The position numbers and the translations under genes are program-made. A stretch of DNA of 64,000 bases from Aquitalea magnusonii (lineage in GTDB: Bacteria > Pseudomonadota > Gammaproteobacteria > Burkholderiales > Chromobacteriaceae): positions 3,286,001 to 3,350,000 of the forward strand of contig NZ_AP018823.1 of NCBI RefSeq assembly GCF_002217795.2, given 5' to 3'. A model generated the notes under the pieces. It was not told where the DNA came from and did no database searches. It saw nothing but the letters and a program-made list of their open reading frames with translations. Below, one piece after another: positions 12,823-21,330 of the stretch; within the stretch, counting starts at the first letter, position 1; every line of letters begins with the position of its first letter.

Positions 12823-13272
12823 TCAGGCTTGACCGACCACAACAACCTTGATCGGAGCAACCACGTCGTGGTGCAGGGCGATTTCGATGTCGTACTCACC
12901 GATGGCCTTGAACGGGCCGTTCGGCAGGCGAACTTCGAAACGCTTGATTTCCACGCCGAATGCGGTCACGGCTTCAGCCACGTCCACATTGGTCACGGAA
13001 CCGAACAGACGGCCATCAACACCGGCTTTTTGCGCGATGGTGATAACAGCGTCAACCAGCTTTTCAGCACGAACCTTGGCATCGGCCAGGATTTCAGCTT
13101 GCTTGGCTTCCAGTTCGGCGCGACGAGCTTCGAACTCTTTCAGGTTGACTTCGGTAGCGCGCTTGGCTTTGCCTTGCGGGATCAGGAAGTTACGGGCGTA
13201 GCCGTTCTTAACCTTGACCACGTCACCCAGTTGACCCAGGTTGGCAACTTTTTCGAGCAGAATGATTTGCAT
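12823..13272 (-). CDS. rplI: 50S ribosomal protein L9
   Basis: 149 residues beginning [20 protein letters not shown], the canonical L9 N-domain that binds 23S rRNA, then the long connecting helix ([15 protein letters not shown]) and the C-terminal domain. The length is normal. It is the last gene of rpsF-priB-rpsR-rplI, 18 bases after rpsR, with a terminator just downstream. Confidence 0.99.
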   Translation of the reverse strand: MQIILLEKVANLGQLGDVVKVKNGYARNFLIPQGKAKRATEVNLKEFEARRAELEAKQAEILADAKVRAEKLVDAVITIAQKAGVDGRLFGSVTNVDVAEAVTAFGVEIKRFEVRLPNGPFKAIGEYDIEIALHHDVVAPIKVVVVGQA

Positions 13273-13290
13273 CTTAAGTCCTTTCCCGGC

Positions 13291-13518
13291 TTAGTGTTGA
13301 TCGGTGTAAGGCAGGAAAGCCAGGAAGCGAGCACGCTTGATAGCAGTGGTCAGCTGACGCTGGTAGCGAGCCTTGGTACCGGTAATGCGAGCCGGGATGA
13401 TTTTGCCGTTTTCGGCGATGAAGTCTTTCAGGAGATCAACGGATTTGTAGTCGATTTCCTTGATGCCTTCTGCCGTGAAGCGGCAGAACTTCTTGCGCTT
13501 GAAGAGTTGACGAGCCAT
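13291..13518 (-). CDS. rpsR: 30S ribosomal protein S18
   Basis: 75 residues with the conserved core [20 protein letters not shown] and [16 protein letters not shown]18 pairs with S6 on the 30S platform, and both are encoded here. It starts 5 bases after the priB stop. Confidence 0.99.
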   Translation of the reverse strand: MARQLFKRKKFCRFTAEGIKEIDYKSVDLLKDFIAENGKIIPARITGTKARYQRQLTTAIKRARFLAFLPYTDQH

Positions 13519-13523
13519 TTTGA

Positions 13524-13832
13524 CTAACCTTTTACAAATTCAACATATTCGATATTGAGTACCAACCGCGGATTTTTCAGACTGCGCTGGGACAGAAAGC
13601 CGGTAAGCGTTACCGTGTTTCCTGCCAGTTTGCCGGCATAACGCCGGGCGTCTTCTCCAATCAGCACGGCCTGGATTTCGCAGGCCACATCCCGTTCGAA
13701 CCCGCCGGCAGTCTGTCTTGACTGATGCCGGACCCACATTTGCACTACCGGAATACCGGCAGGGGTGTAACGCAGGTCTTCTTCGCGTTCGACCGTCGCG
13801 GTCAATACCAGACGGTTCTGCAAGTCCTTCAC
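13524..13832 (-). CDS. priB: Primosomal replication protein N
   Basis: A 102-residue single OB-fold protein ([21 protein letters not shown]...), a homodimeric ssDNA-binding partner of PriA in replication restart. Its place between rpsF and rpsR is the classic location in beta- and gammaproteobacteria. The start is 9 bases from the rpsF stop, suggesting translational coupling. Confidence 0.95.
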   Translation of the reverse strand: MKDLQNRLVLTATVEREEDLRYTPAGIPVVQMWVRHQSRQTAGGFERDVACEIQAVLIGEDARRYAGKLAGNTVTLTGFLSQRSLKNPRLVLNIEYVEFVKG

Positions 13833-13841
13833 TCCTGCCTA

Positions 13842-14219
13842 TCAGGCAGCAGCTTCGGCCTCGGCTGCCGGCTGCTGGGAATCCAGCAGGTTCTTAGCCT
13901 TTTCGTCCTTCATCATCGGGGACGCTTCGGTAATGGCGCGGTCCAGTTTGATGGTCAGGTGACGCAGAACAGCGTCGTTGAACTTGAAGGCGTGCTCGAT
14001 CTCGGCCAGGGTTTCGGACTGGCACTCAACGTTCATCAGAACGTAGTGGGCTTTGTGCAGCTTCTGGATCGGGTAAGCCAGTTGACGACGGCCCCAGTCT
14101 TCCAGACGGTGGATCTTGCCTTCAGCGGCCAGAACCATGCCCTTGTAGCGCTCGATCATGGCCGGAACCTGTTCGCTCTGGTCCGGATGGACGATGAACA
14201 CGATTTCGTAATGACGCAT
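13842..14219 (-). CDS. rpsF: 30S ribosomal protein S6
   Basis: 125 residues, [25 protein letters not shown], with the ferredoxin-like fold and the [17 protein letters not shown] segment. The C-terminal tail is acidic/alanine-rich (PAAEAEAAA). RBS AAGGAG is 6 bases upstream. First gene of the operon. Confidence 0.98.
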   Translation of the reverse strand: MRHYEIVFIVHPDQSEQVPAMIERYKGMVLAAEGKIHRLEDWGRRQLAYPIQKLHKAHYVLMNVECQSETLAEIEHAFKFNDAVLRHLTIKLDRAITEASPMMKDEKAKNLLDSQQPAAEAEAAA

Positions 14220-14337
14220 GTTAACTCCTTATGGCTATTTAGCTTTTTGCCATGCGGTTGCAAAAAGCAAGGTAGTGAAACCGCAGCATTCTACGCACTT
14301 AATCAGGCCGGGGCAAACGATATCGGGGAAAACCGCG

Positions 14338-14370
14338 GTTGTTTTTGCCGTGGCTGCGGCCAAAAACAAC
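14338..14370. terminator. AT-stem hairpin between small gene and rpsF
   Basis: GTTGTTTTTGCC (14338-14349) can pair with GGCCAAAAACAAC (14358-14370) with one unpaired base. It lies directly after the stop of the small exported protein on the minus strand and separates it from the rpsF promoter region. Confidence 0.6.
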
Positions 14371-14372
14371 AG

Positions 14373-14648
14373 CTACAGGCGTTTGCTGCGCTGAATCTGG
14401 CTGATCTGCCCCTGGTGCAGGGTGATCACCGTGGTATAGGGCAGATCGATGTCGCCCAGCCAGTACAGCTCGGTATCGCCATTGCCGGAGGGGTCCTTGC
14501 GCACATAATCAGGCTTGCCGGCAATCTGCTGCAGCTCGCTGGCGGACATGTCGCGGTGCAGATGCATGAACTGTTCGAATGGCAAGGGATCGGCCTGCAG
14601 CAGCGAGGAAAGCAGCAGGCCTGCCAGTGCAGGCAGTAGGATTTTCAT
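14373..14648 (-). CDS. Small exported protein, BamE/SmpA-like fold possible
   Basis: 91 residues from the ATG at 14648: MKILLPALAGLLLSSLLQA is a clear signal peptide (the frame opens 29 codons earlier without that property). The mature part reads MSASELQQIAGKPDYVRKD and ends in strands with VITLHQGQISQIQR. This helix-then-strands pattern resembles the small BamE/SmpA-type domain, but there is no lipobox and I do not recognise the family. It lies 93 bases after csoR and may be the last gene of the copper unit. Confidence 0.6.
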   Translation of the reverse strand: MKILLPALAGLLLSSLLQADPLPFEQFMHLHRDMSASELQQIAGKPDYVRKDPSGNGDTELYWLGDIDLPYTTVITLHQGQISQIQRSKRL

Positions 14649-14741
14649 GACAAGGCGTCTCCTGACCGGGTGGGAAAACAGAGTATTCCACAGCCAGATG
14701 CGGACATGACTGACCGCCATGAAATTTCCGGTCAAGATGCG

Positions 14742-15068
14742 TTAACGCACCTTTCTCACCACATCGATCAACTCAGTCACCATGCCGGTAGCGTCGCCTT
14801 GTTGCAATGCGCGGCTGACACAACCCTTCATGTGGTTTTCCAGCAACTGCATGGCCACGGCGTCCAGTGCCGACTTGACCGCCGCCACCTGGGTCAGCAC
14901 GTCCACGCAGTAACGGTCGGACTCCACCATGCCGCTGATGCCGCGCACCTGGCCCTCGATACGGGCCAGCCGCTTGAGCAGGGCCGCCTTATTGGGCTGG
15001 GTCACGCTCTTGCCACTGGATTCCGGCTGCCCATGGCAGCAGTCGTCGTTTTTGGGGGCAAGGCTCAT
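14742..15068 (-). CDS. csoR: CsoR-family copper-sensing repressor
   Basis: A 108-residue all-helical DUF156 repressor. The Cu(I) ligands of the CsoR class, C54 (DRYCVDVL), H79 (LENHMKGC) and C83, are all present, which separates it from FrmR and RcnR. A non-family N-terminal extension of ~25 residues carries a CCHG motif that could add metal ligands. Copper binding releases CsoR from operators such as the one at 16717-16733. It lies 77 bases downstream of the multicopper oxidase on the same strand, with a stable hairpin between them. Confidence 0.92.
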   Translation of the reverse strand: MSLAPKNDDCCHGQPESSGKSVTQPNKAALLKRLARIEGQVRGISGMVESDRYCVDVLTQVAAVKSALDAVAMQLLENHMKGCVSRALQQGDATGMVTELIDVVRKVR

Positions 15069-15090
15069 GCAGACTCCGCGTTCTGGATTG

Positions 15091-15125
15091 AAAACAGGGC
15101 TGCCAGTGTAACACCGGCAGCCCTG
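15091..15125 (-). terminator. Intercistronic hairpin between the multicopper oxidase gene and csoR
   Basis: Perfect 10-base arms (15095-15104 and 15116-15125, CAGGGCTGCC and complement) with an 11-base loop. On the minus strand a short TTTT follows. It may partly terminate or stabilise the mRNA, lowering csoR expression relative to the oxidase. Confidence 0.6.
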
Positions 15126-15145
15126 CGCTGTTGTGCCTGGCTGCT

Positions 15146-16648
15146 TTATGGCCGGACATCCAGCATGGCCATCATGCCGGCATCTTCGTGCTCCAGGATA
15201 TGGCAGTGGAACATGCGCAGGCCGGGCATGCTCTGCACAAAGCGCAGCCGCACAGTCTCGCCCGCCGGAATATTCACCACATCACGCCAGGCCAGGAAGG
15301 GCTCGGTTTGCCACACACCGTCATCGGTGCGGGCAATCACCTGGAACTGGGTGCCGTGGATGTGGAAGGGGTGGTCCATGTGCGCCTGACTGACGATATC
15401 CCATTCTTCGATCTGGCCGACCTTGCCGCTGAAATCCACCCGGTTCATGTCGAATTTCTTGCCGTTGATCAGGAACATCGCCGCCGGGTTGGCCATGTTC
15501 TCGCTGAAGTTAACCACCCGCTTTACCGCAGGCTCGCCCAGCGCAGTGATATCGCGCAGTTTGTCCGGCAGCGTGGCGGTGGCCTTGCTGCCTGCCTGGC
15601 GGATGGTGGCAAGGGTGAGGGTTGCGGCCTGTTCCGGGCTCATCGCCTTGCCACGGTTGTAGGGCAGTGCCTGCAGGGCGGAGGGCTGGCCTGTAGCAAA
15701 GCGTCCGGTCACGACAATTTCCGCCCGCTCGCCGGGCGACAGCAACAAGGTATCAATGTGACGCGGCGCGCCAATCAGCCCGCCATCGGTGCCCACCAGT
15801 TGTACCTCGTGCGCGGGCAAGGCCAGTTTCATGATGCGCGCGCTGCTGGCATTCCAGATGCGCCAGCGCTGCCGTTCGCCCTCCGCCAGCGCAATGACCG
15901 GCTGCCAGCCGCCATTCACCAGCACGAACTGGCCTTCGCGGCCATCATGCCGGTCGGCAGCGCTGCTATCCGCAATCTGGCCATGGGCATCCAGCTTCAG
16001 GTCGGACAGCACCAGCCACTGCTCCGGCAGATGGGCCAGCGGGTCGTGGCGGCTTTTCACCACGAATACCCCGGCCAGCCCCATATAAGCCTGCTGCGCG
16101 GTATGGCCATGTGGATGCGGGTGATACCAGTAGCTGGCTGCGCTGCCCGGCGGCAAACGGAAGCGGTAGGCCTGCTGCTGCCCCGGCAGTACCGGGTTGT
16201 GCGGATTACCATCCTGCTCGGCTGGCACCGGCATGCCATGCCAGTGAATGGTGCTGGGCTGCTGCAGCTTATTGGCAAAAGCAATGTTCACTTCGTCCCC
16301 TTCCCAGGCCACGATGGCCGGGCCGGGAATCTGGCCGTTATACGCCCAGAAGGTGGTGGCAGGCTTGCCCGGCAACAGCGGCAGGCTGACCGGCGCGGCC
16401 TGCAACTGGCCGACAAACTGGCCGCTACCCCCCTGATTGGCCAGCATGGACAGCGCAGGCAGGGGCAAGCCGCGCGGCAGGCCGAGGCTGTCGGCAGCCG
16501 GCAGGGCCACATTGCTGGCGGTGCCATGTCCCATTGCGGCATGATCCATGCCCGGCATGTCGGCCATGCCATCTGCCAGGCTCTTGCGTGCCAGCACCGG
16601 CATCAGCGCCAGCGCACTGCTCCATTGCAGGAAATGTCTTCTGTCCAT
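15146..16648 (-). CDS. Multicopper oxidase (CueO-like cuprous oxidase)
   Basis: A 500-residue periplasmic oxidase. The N-terminus MDRRHFLQWSSALAL has a twin-arginine signal. A Met/His-rich patch (MADMPGMDHAAMGHG) follows the signal, suitable for copper binding. All four copper-ligand clusters are visible: IHWHGMP, WYHPHPHGH, HPFHIHGTQF and FHCHILEHEDAGMM. The family oxidises Cu(I) to Cu(II) for detoxification. It is the first gene of the copper unit and has a CsoR-type operator ~70 bases upstream of its start. Confidence 0.92.
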   Translation of the reverse strand: MDRRHFLQWSSALALMPVLARKSLADGMADMPGMDHAAMGHGTASNVALPAADSLGLPRGLPLPALSMLANQGGSGQFVGQLQAAPVSLPLLPGKPATTFWAYNGQIPGPAIVAWEGDEVNIAFANKLQQPSTIHWHGMPVPAEQDGNPHNPVLPGQQQAYRFRLPPGSAASYWYHPHPHGHTAQQAYMGLAGVFVVKSRHDPLAHLPEQWLVLSDLKLDAHGQIADSSAADRHDGREGQFVLVNGGWQPVIALAEGERQRWRIWNASSARIMKLALPAHEVQLVGTDGGLIGAPRHIDTLLLSPGERAEIVVTGRFATGQPSALQALPYNRGKAMSPEQAATLTLATIRQAGSKATATLPDKLRDITALGEPAVKRVVNFSENMANPAAMFLINGKKFDMNRVDFSGKVGQIEEWDIVSQAHMDHPFHIHGTQFQVIARTDDGVWQTEPFLAWRDVVNIPAGETVRLRFVQSMPGLRMFHCHILEHEDAGMMAMLDVRP

Positions 16649-16716
16649 GTCTTGACTCCGTCGGTGGGGGCTTCAGCGTGGCAGGCATGATCCGGCGAAC
16701 GCATCACCCACCTTAA

Positions 16717-16733
16717 ATACCCCCCAAGGGTAT
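16717..16733. promoter_or_regulatory. CsoR-type operator
   Basis: Palindrome ATACCC-N5-GGGTAT with a C-rich spacer, the pattern described for CsoR-class repressors. It lies about 70 bases upstream of the multicopper oxidase start. Pairing with a csoR gene in the same unit supports autoregulation. Confidence 0.75.
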
Positions 16734-16976
16734 AAAACCAGTAGAGCAGAGTATAGCCAGTCAGGTTCCGCAAGTGATCCACGCGATGACAAAAAACTGT
16801 CCTGCATCAAAAAAACGACATGCCGTGGCATGGGCAGGCGGCTGACAAAGCCATTTGGTGCGATTGCACCGGACGCGGCAAAGCACGGCCCTCCAACTCA
16901 CTACCTGATTCCGCAGCCTTGCCATCTCTCCCCCTCACACTTTCATTGCAGCAAGCGCGAGGGGGCCAATAAACAG

Positions 16977-17002
16977 AAACCCCATGCCATGGCATGGGGT
17001 TT
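16977..17002. terminator. 26-base perfect palindrome, probable rlmB terminator
   Basis: AAACCCCATGCCA and its exact complement meet without a loop. On the minus strand it lies 20 bases past the rlmB stop and ends GGGGTTT. The T-run is short, so termination strength is uncertain. Confidence 0.65.
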
Positions 17003-17022
17003 CGAGGTGGGGTGTCGTGGGT

Positions 17023-17778
17023 TCAGCGGGCCTTTTCGGCGGCCAGCACACGCTGGCGGCGGCTTTCGGCCAACACCATGCCGGAGGACACCGACACATT
17101 GAGGCTTTCCACCGTGCCACACATCGGAATGGACACCAGCACATCGCAGTGTTCGCGCGTCAGGCGGCGCATGCCCTCACCTTCCGAGCCCATCACCCAG
17201 GCCAGCGGGCCAGCGGCATCCACATGGAACAGGTCGGTATCGGCTTCCATGGTGGTGCCGGCAATCCACACCCCGGCGTCTTTCAGGTCACGCAGGGTGC
17301 GTGCCAGATTGGTGACGGTGATGTAGGGGATGACTTCTGCGGCACCGCAGGCCACTTTGGATACGGTGGCGTTCAGCCCGGCCGAGCGGTCCTTGGGGGC
17401 AATCACCGCATGCGCGCCCATGGCGTCGGCCACGCGCAGGCAGGCACCCAGGTTATGCGGGTCGGTCACGCCGTCCAGAATCAGCAGCAGCGGTGGCTCG
17501 CTGAGGTTTTCCAGCACGTCGTCCAGATCGACATGGTTGCGGCTGGCGTCAATCATCGCCACCACGCCCTGATGGCGGGCATTGCCGCTCATGCTGTCCA
17601 GCCTGGCCTTGTCGACAATGTGCAGCTTGATGCTTTCTTCAGCGGCCTTGTCCAGCACGGCCTTGGCACGCTCATCATGGCGGCCGCCGGCCAGCCAGAT
17701 TTCGATCAGGCTTTTCGGGTTCTGCCACAAGCGGGCGTTGATGGCATGAAAGCCGTGAATGAGTCGCTTGTTGCTCAT
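17023..17778 (-). CDS. rlmB: 23S rRNA (guanosine-2251-2'-O)-methyltransferase
   Basis: 251 residues from [20 protein letters not shown], the usual RlmB start (the frame extends 22 codons further up without support). It has an N-terminal L30e-like substrate-binding domain and a C-terminal SpoU/TrmH knot. The knot carries [33 protein letters not shown] and [18 protein letters not shown], the three SAM-binding knot motifs. It methylates G2251 in the P-loop of 23S rRNA. Confidence 0.96.
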   Translation of the reverse strand: MSNKRLIHGFHAINARLWQNPKSLIEIWLAGGRHDERAKAVLDKAAEESIKLHIVDKARLDSMSGNARHQGVVAMIDASRNHVDLDDVLENLSEPPLLLILDGVTDPHNLGACLRVADAMGAHAVIAPKDRSAGLNATVSKVACGAAEVIPYITVTNLARTLRDLKDAGVWIAGTTMEADTDLFHVDAAGPLAWVMGSEGEGMRRLTREHCDVLVSIPMCGTVESLNVSVSSGMVLAESRRQRVLAAEKAR

Positions 17779-17862
17779 GCGCTTGAAGCCTTGTAAACGG
17801 GAATGGGCGCTATTGTAACGGCAAAGCCATGGTCTTGCTGCCAAACCGCAAGCGCTGGCCGT

Positions 17863-20800
17863 TTACAGCCCGCCCTGCCCGTCGGCCAGCACCGCCAGCC
17901 GCGCCGAGCGGGCCAGTTGCTCGGCCAACTGCGGAAACTCCGTCGCCGGCACCGGTTTGCCAAAGTGATAGCCCTGCAGCAGGCTACAGCCTTTCAGCTC
18001 CAGGAAGTCTGCTTGGGCGGCATTTTCCACCCCTTCGGCCACCACGCTGAACTTGAGCTTCCTGGCCATGGCCAGGATGGCCTCGGCAATCGCCACGCTG
18101 TCTTCGTCATCTGGCAGACCATCGACAAAGGAGCGGTCGATTTTCAGCGTATCCAGCGGAAAACGCTTGAGGTGGGACAACGAGGAATAGCCGGTGCCAA
18201 AGTCGTCAATCGACAGCCACACCCCCAGCGCCTTGAGTTCGCCTAGCTGATGTACGGTTTCCACCGGGTTTTGCATGATCATGCTTTCGGTGATTTCCAG
18301 CTCCAGCCGGCTGGCGTCCAGCCCGGTGGTTTGCAAGGCGCGCGCCACGTTTTCCACCAGCGTGGTCTGCTCGAACTGGCGCGCCGACAGGTTGACGGCA
18401 ACCCGTGGCACATGCAGCCCGGCATCGTCCCAGGCCTTGATCTGGCGGCAGGCTTCCTGCAGCACCCAGTCGCCAATCGGCTTGATCAGGCCGGTTTCTT
18501 CGGCCAGCGGAATAAAGCGCAGCGGCGGAATCAGCCCCAGTTGCGGGTGACGCCAGCGAATCAGCACTTCCACCCCGGACATGTCGCGGCTGGCGGCATT
18601 GAGTTGCGGCTGGTAGTGCAGTTCAAACTCGCCCCGCTCCAGCGCCTGGCGCATGCCGTTTTCCAGCAGCAGGCGCTCGAAGGTCTGGGTGTTCATCTCG
18701 GCGTCAAAGAACTGGTAGGTGTTCTTGCCGGCGTCCTTGGCGCGGTACATGGCGACATCGGCGTTTTTCAGCAGGCTGCGTGCATCAGTGCCGTCATTGG
18801 GGAACACGCTGATGCCGATGCTGCCGGTGACAAACACTTCGTGTTCCTCCAGCCGCAGGCCACGGCCCAGCACGGTGAGGATGTCCTCGGCCAGCGCCGC
18901 CAGTTCGGCCTGATCGGCAAATTCGGTCAGCAGCAGGGTGAATTCGTCGCCACCTTGCCGCGCCAGCAGGCCGCGCTCGCCCACCGAGTTGGACAGGCGA
19001 ATGGCAATTTCGCGCAGCAGTTCATCACCGGACTGATGGCCGAAGGAGTCGTTGATCAGCTTGAAACGGTCCAGGTCGATAAACATCACCGCCAGCGGGG
19101 TCGGCTCGCCGCTCATGTCGACAATGGCCTGTTCCAGCCGGCTGATCAGGCTGCTGCGGTTGGGCAGGCGGGTGAGCGGGTCGTGATTGGCCAGAAACTG
19201 CAGGCGCTCTTCGGCCTGCTTGCGCACGGTGATGTCGGAAAAAACCGCCACATAGTTGCTGAGGAAGCCACCGTCATCGCGCACCAGTGAAATGGACAGC
19301 TCGGCCGGATACCAGTCGCCATTCTTGCGCCGGTCGCGCATTTCGCCCTGCCAATGGCCGTGCTGCGCCAGTGCTGCCAGCATTTGCTGGCTGACGGCGT
19401 CGTCATTTTCACTGAAGATGCGCGACAGCTTGCCCAGCGCCTCGGCCTCTTCATAACCGGTGATGCGGGTAAAGGCATGGTTGACGGCGATGATGCGGGT
19501 GTCGGCGTCCAGAATCAGGATGCCCTCTGCCGAGTTTTCGAACACCTTGCCCGCCAGCTTCAGATTGGTATCGGCGGCAATACGGTCGGAAATATCCACC
19601 ACCACGCCAATCAGCGCCGGCTTGCCATCGTACTCCACCAGCCGGCTGTGGACTTCCAGATTCACCAGATGGCCATCGCGGCTGATGGCGCGGGTGGTGT
19701 AATGCATCACCTGGATGTTGTCGCGCAGGCGGCGTTTGATCTGCAGCCGGATGCGGCTGGCCTCGCTGGGCGGCAGCAGGCTTTCCAGCGGCATGTCCTG
19801 CATGTCCTCCGGCTGGTAGCCGACGATGTCGGCCAGCTTGGGATTGACGTACACCAGCCGTTCGTCCTGCAGAATGTAAATGCCCACCAGGGTCTGCTCC
19901 ACCAGCGCCCAGTATTTCTCTTCGGCTTCCTTCTTGGCCTTCTGCTCTTCACGGGTGCGGGTGATGTCGGTGTCCACACTGCCCACCCCGGCCGGACGAC
20001 CCTGGCTGTCAAACAGCGGAAACTTGCTTACCAGCATGGTGAAGGTGGCGTCGCCAACGCTGAAGCTTTCCTCAAACTGGCGCGGCTCCAGACAGTTGAG
20101 CACCACCTCATCCTGCTGCTGGATGCGCCGTGCGTCCTCCGGGGCAAAATAATCAGTCAGCGTACGCCCCACCATGGCGTATTCAGTCACCCCCAGCATG
20201 CGGCTGTAAGCGCGGTTGGCCAGCAGGAAACGCCCATCCAGCCCCTTGAGCGACATCATATTGGGGCTGTTGTTGACCAGCGACTCCACCCGCGAACGGA
20301 ACTCGTTCAGCTCATCTTCCTTGCGGCGGTGAATATCGCTGAGCGTGGCCACCAGCAGGGAGGCCACAATGAAAGTCAGGCACAAGGCCGTTTCCGTCAT
20401 CAGCTCGGTGCTGCCGGCATACCGATAGAGTCCGGGCAAGAAGCCCGGCAGCGAAAGCAGCAGGCACAGCAGCGAGCCGGACAGGCAGGCACCCAACAAA
20501 CGGCCACGGAAAGCCGCCCAGATCATCAGCGGGAAAAACAGTACCGGACGGGGAAAGGGCAGACTGTGTGCATTGCTGACCATCGATGACCACACCGCCA
20601 GCATCACCAGCAGGATCACCAGCAGCTCCAGCAGACGGCGGCGATCCGGCAGAACCGGCATGCGCAATAAGGGCAGCCAGCAGGTCATGGCCAACATGCA
20701 GCAGGCCGCGGCCAGCGCCATCCACGGCAATACCGTGGTCAAACTGCCCTGCCAGAAACAGAACAAACCCAGCAGAGCCACCGGAGGCACGGCAAGAAAG

Positions 20801-21177
20801 CCGCAGACTTCCAGCAGATTCAGCAACAGCAGGGAAATGGCCGAGCCATCAGCCAGCGGCGGCTGCGCATGCACCAGGCGGGCACCCGGCAGCAGCAAGA
20901 GCAAGGACAGGCTCAGCGCCGCGGCCCATGGCCAGGACAACCACTGGCTGCCCAACAGCAAGGCCGCCAAGGGCCAGTACCACACCGCGCCGATACCACG
21001 CCACAGCAGCCAAGCGGCAAACAAGCCATGCGGCAGGAAACCGTACAGCGGGATTTCACCCAGCGCCTGCCTGGGCCACAACAACAAGCTGGCAGCAAAC
21101 AGCAAAAATGCCATTGCGCCGGCAAACAGCCCCTTAGTTTTCACTCTCCCAGTCCTTTGCAGCCACGTTCTGACCAT
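17863..21177 (-). CDS. Membrane PAS-GGDEF-EAL cyclic-di-GMP protein
   Basis: A 1104-residue sensor. The frame is open up to 22233, but that part lies opposite mfd; the ATG at 21177 precedes the first hydrophobic segment. About nine to ten membrane segments (~15-290, MASE1-like) are followed by three PAS domains (~315-690). A GGDEF domain has an intact GGDEF in ARQGGDEFTLLL, and an EAL domain has DDFGTGYSSL and EGVENAAQ intact. The EAL signature itself reads EVL (VEVLIRW), a change tolerated in active enzymes. It could make or degrade c-di-GMP. Divergent from mfd, with 153 bases between starts. Confidence 0.92.
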   Translation of the reverse strand: MVRTWLQRTGRVKTKGLFAGAMAFLLFAASLLLWPRQALGEIPLYGFLPHGLFAAWLLWRGIGAVWYWPLAALLLGSQWLSWPWAAALSLSLLLLLPGARLVHAQPPLADGSAISLLLLNLLEVCGFLAVPPVALLGLFCFWQGSLTTVLPWMALAAACCMLAMTCWLPLLRMPVLPDRRRLLELLVILLVMLAVWSSMVSNAHSLPFPRPVLFFPLMIWAAFRGRLLGACLSGSLLCLLLSLPGFLPGLYRYAGSTELMTETALCLTFIVASLLVATLSDIHRRKEDELNEFRSRVESLVNNSPNMMSLKGLDGRFLLANRAYSRMLGVTEYAMVGRTLTDYFAPEDARRIQQQDEVVLNCLEPRQFEESFSVGDATFTMLVSKFPLFDSQGRPAGVGSVDTDITRTREEQKAKKEAEEKYWALVEQTLVGIYILQDERLVYVNPKLADIVGYQPEDMQDMPLESLLPPSEASRIRLQIKRRLRDNIQVMHYTTRAISRDGHLVNLEVHSRLVEYDGKPALIGVVVDISDRIAADTNLKLAGKVFENSAEGILILDADTRIIAVNHAFTRITGYEEAEALGKLSRIFSENDDAVSQQMLAALAQHGHWQGEMRDRRKNGDWYPAELSISLVRDDGGFLSNYVAVFSDITVRKQAEERLQFLANHDPLTRLPNRSSLISRLEQAIVDMSGEPTPLAVMFIDLDRFKLINDSFGHQSGDELLREIAIRLSNSVGERGLLARQGGDEFTLLLTEFADQAELAALAEDILTVLGRGLRLEEHEVFVTGSIGISVFPNDGTDARSLLKNADVAMYRAKDAGKNTYQFFDAEMNTQTFERLLLENGMRQALERGEFELHYQPQLNAASRDMSGVEVLIRWRHPQLGLIPPLRFIPLAEETGLIKPIGDWVLQEACRQIKAWDDAGLHVPRVAVNLSARQFEQTTLVENVARALQTTGLDASRLELEITESMIMQNPVETVHQLGELKALGVWLSIDDFGTGYSSLSHLKRFPLDTLKIDRSFVDGLPDDEDSVAIAEAILAMARKLKFSVVAEGVENAAQADFLELKGCSLLQGYHFGKPVPATEFPQLAEQLARSARLAVLADGQGGL

Positions 21178-21330
21178 GCCCGGCGCCAGCCGGACAGTAT
21201 TGATTGGTATGGGGTGCAGATCGATGGCGAGTCTCGGGCCTTGTGGCCTCTTGTAAATGGATGGCAAACACACCTTTGGCATGAATTGCCCGCTGGTATA
21301 ATACCCGCAGATCCACGAATGTGAAGAAGA

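Larger units (their letters stand above)
16649..17022. other. Intergenic region with CsoR operator and palindrome
   Basis: 374 bases without a gene. Holds the CsoR-type operator and promoter region of the multicopper oxidase (about 16700-16760), then unremarkable sequence, an imperfect CATGCC-rich stretch at 16819-16830 and the 26-base palindrome at 16977-17002. Confidence 0.5.

Noticed and set aside
15131..16690. 519-codon plus-strand open frame opposite the multicopper oxidase
   Set aside because: The minus-strand frame has complete copper ligands and a Tat signal; the plus frame has none of the marks of a protein.
16977..17002. 26-base palindrome considered as a specific operator or recombination site
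   Set aside because: Its position just after rlmB and the GGGGTTT tail on the minus strand are explained by a terminator; no second copy was noticed.
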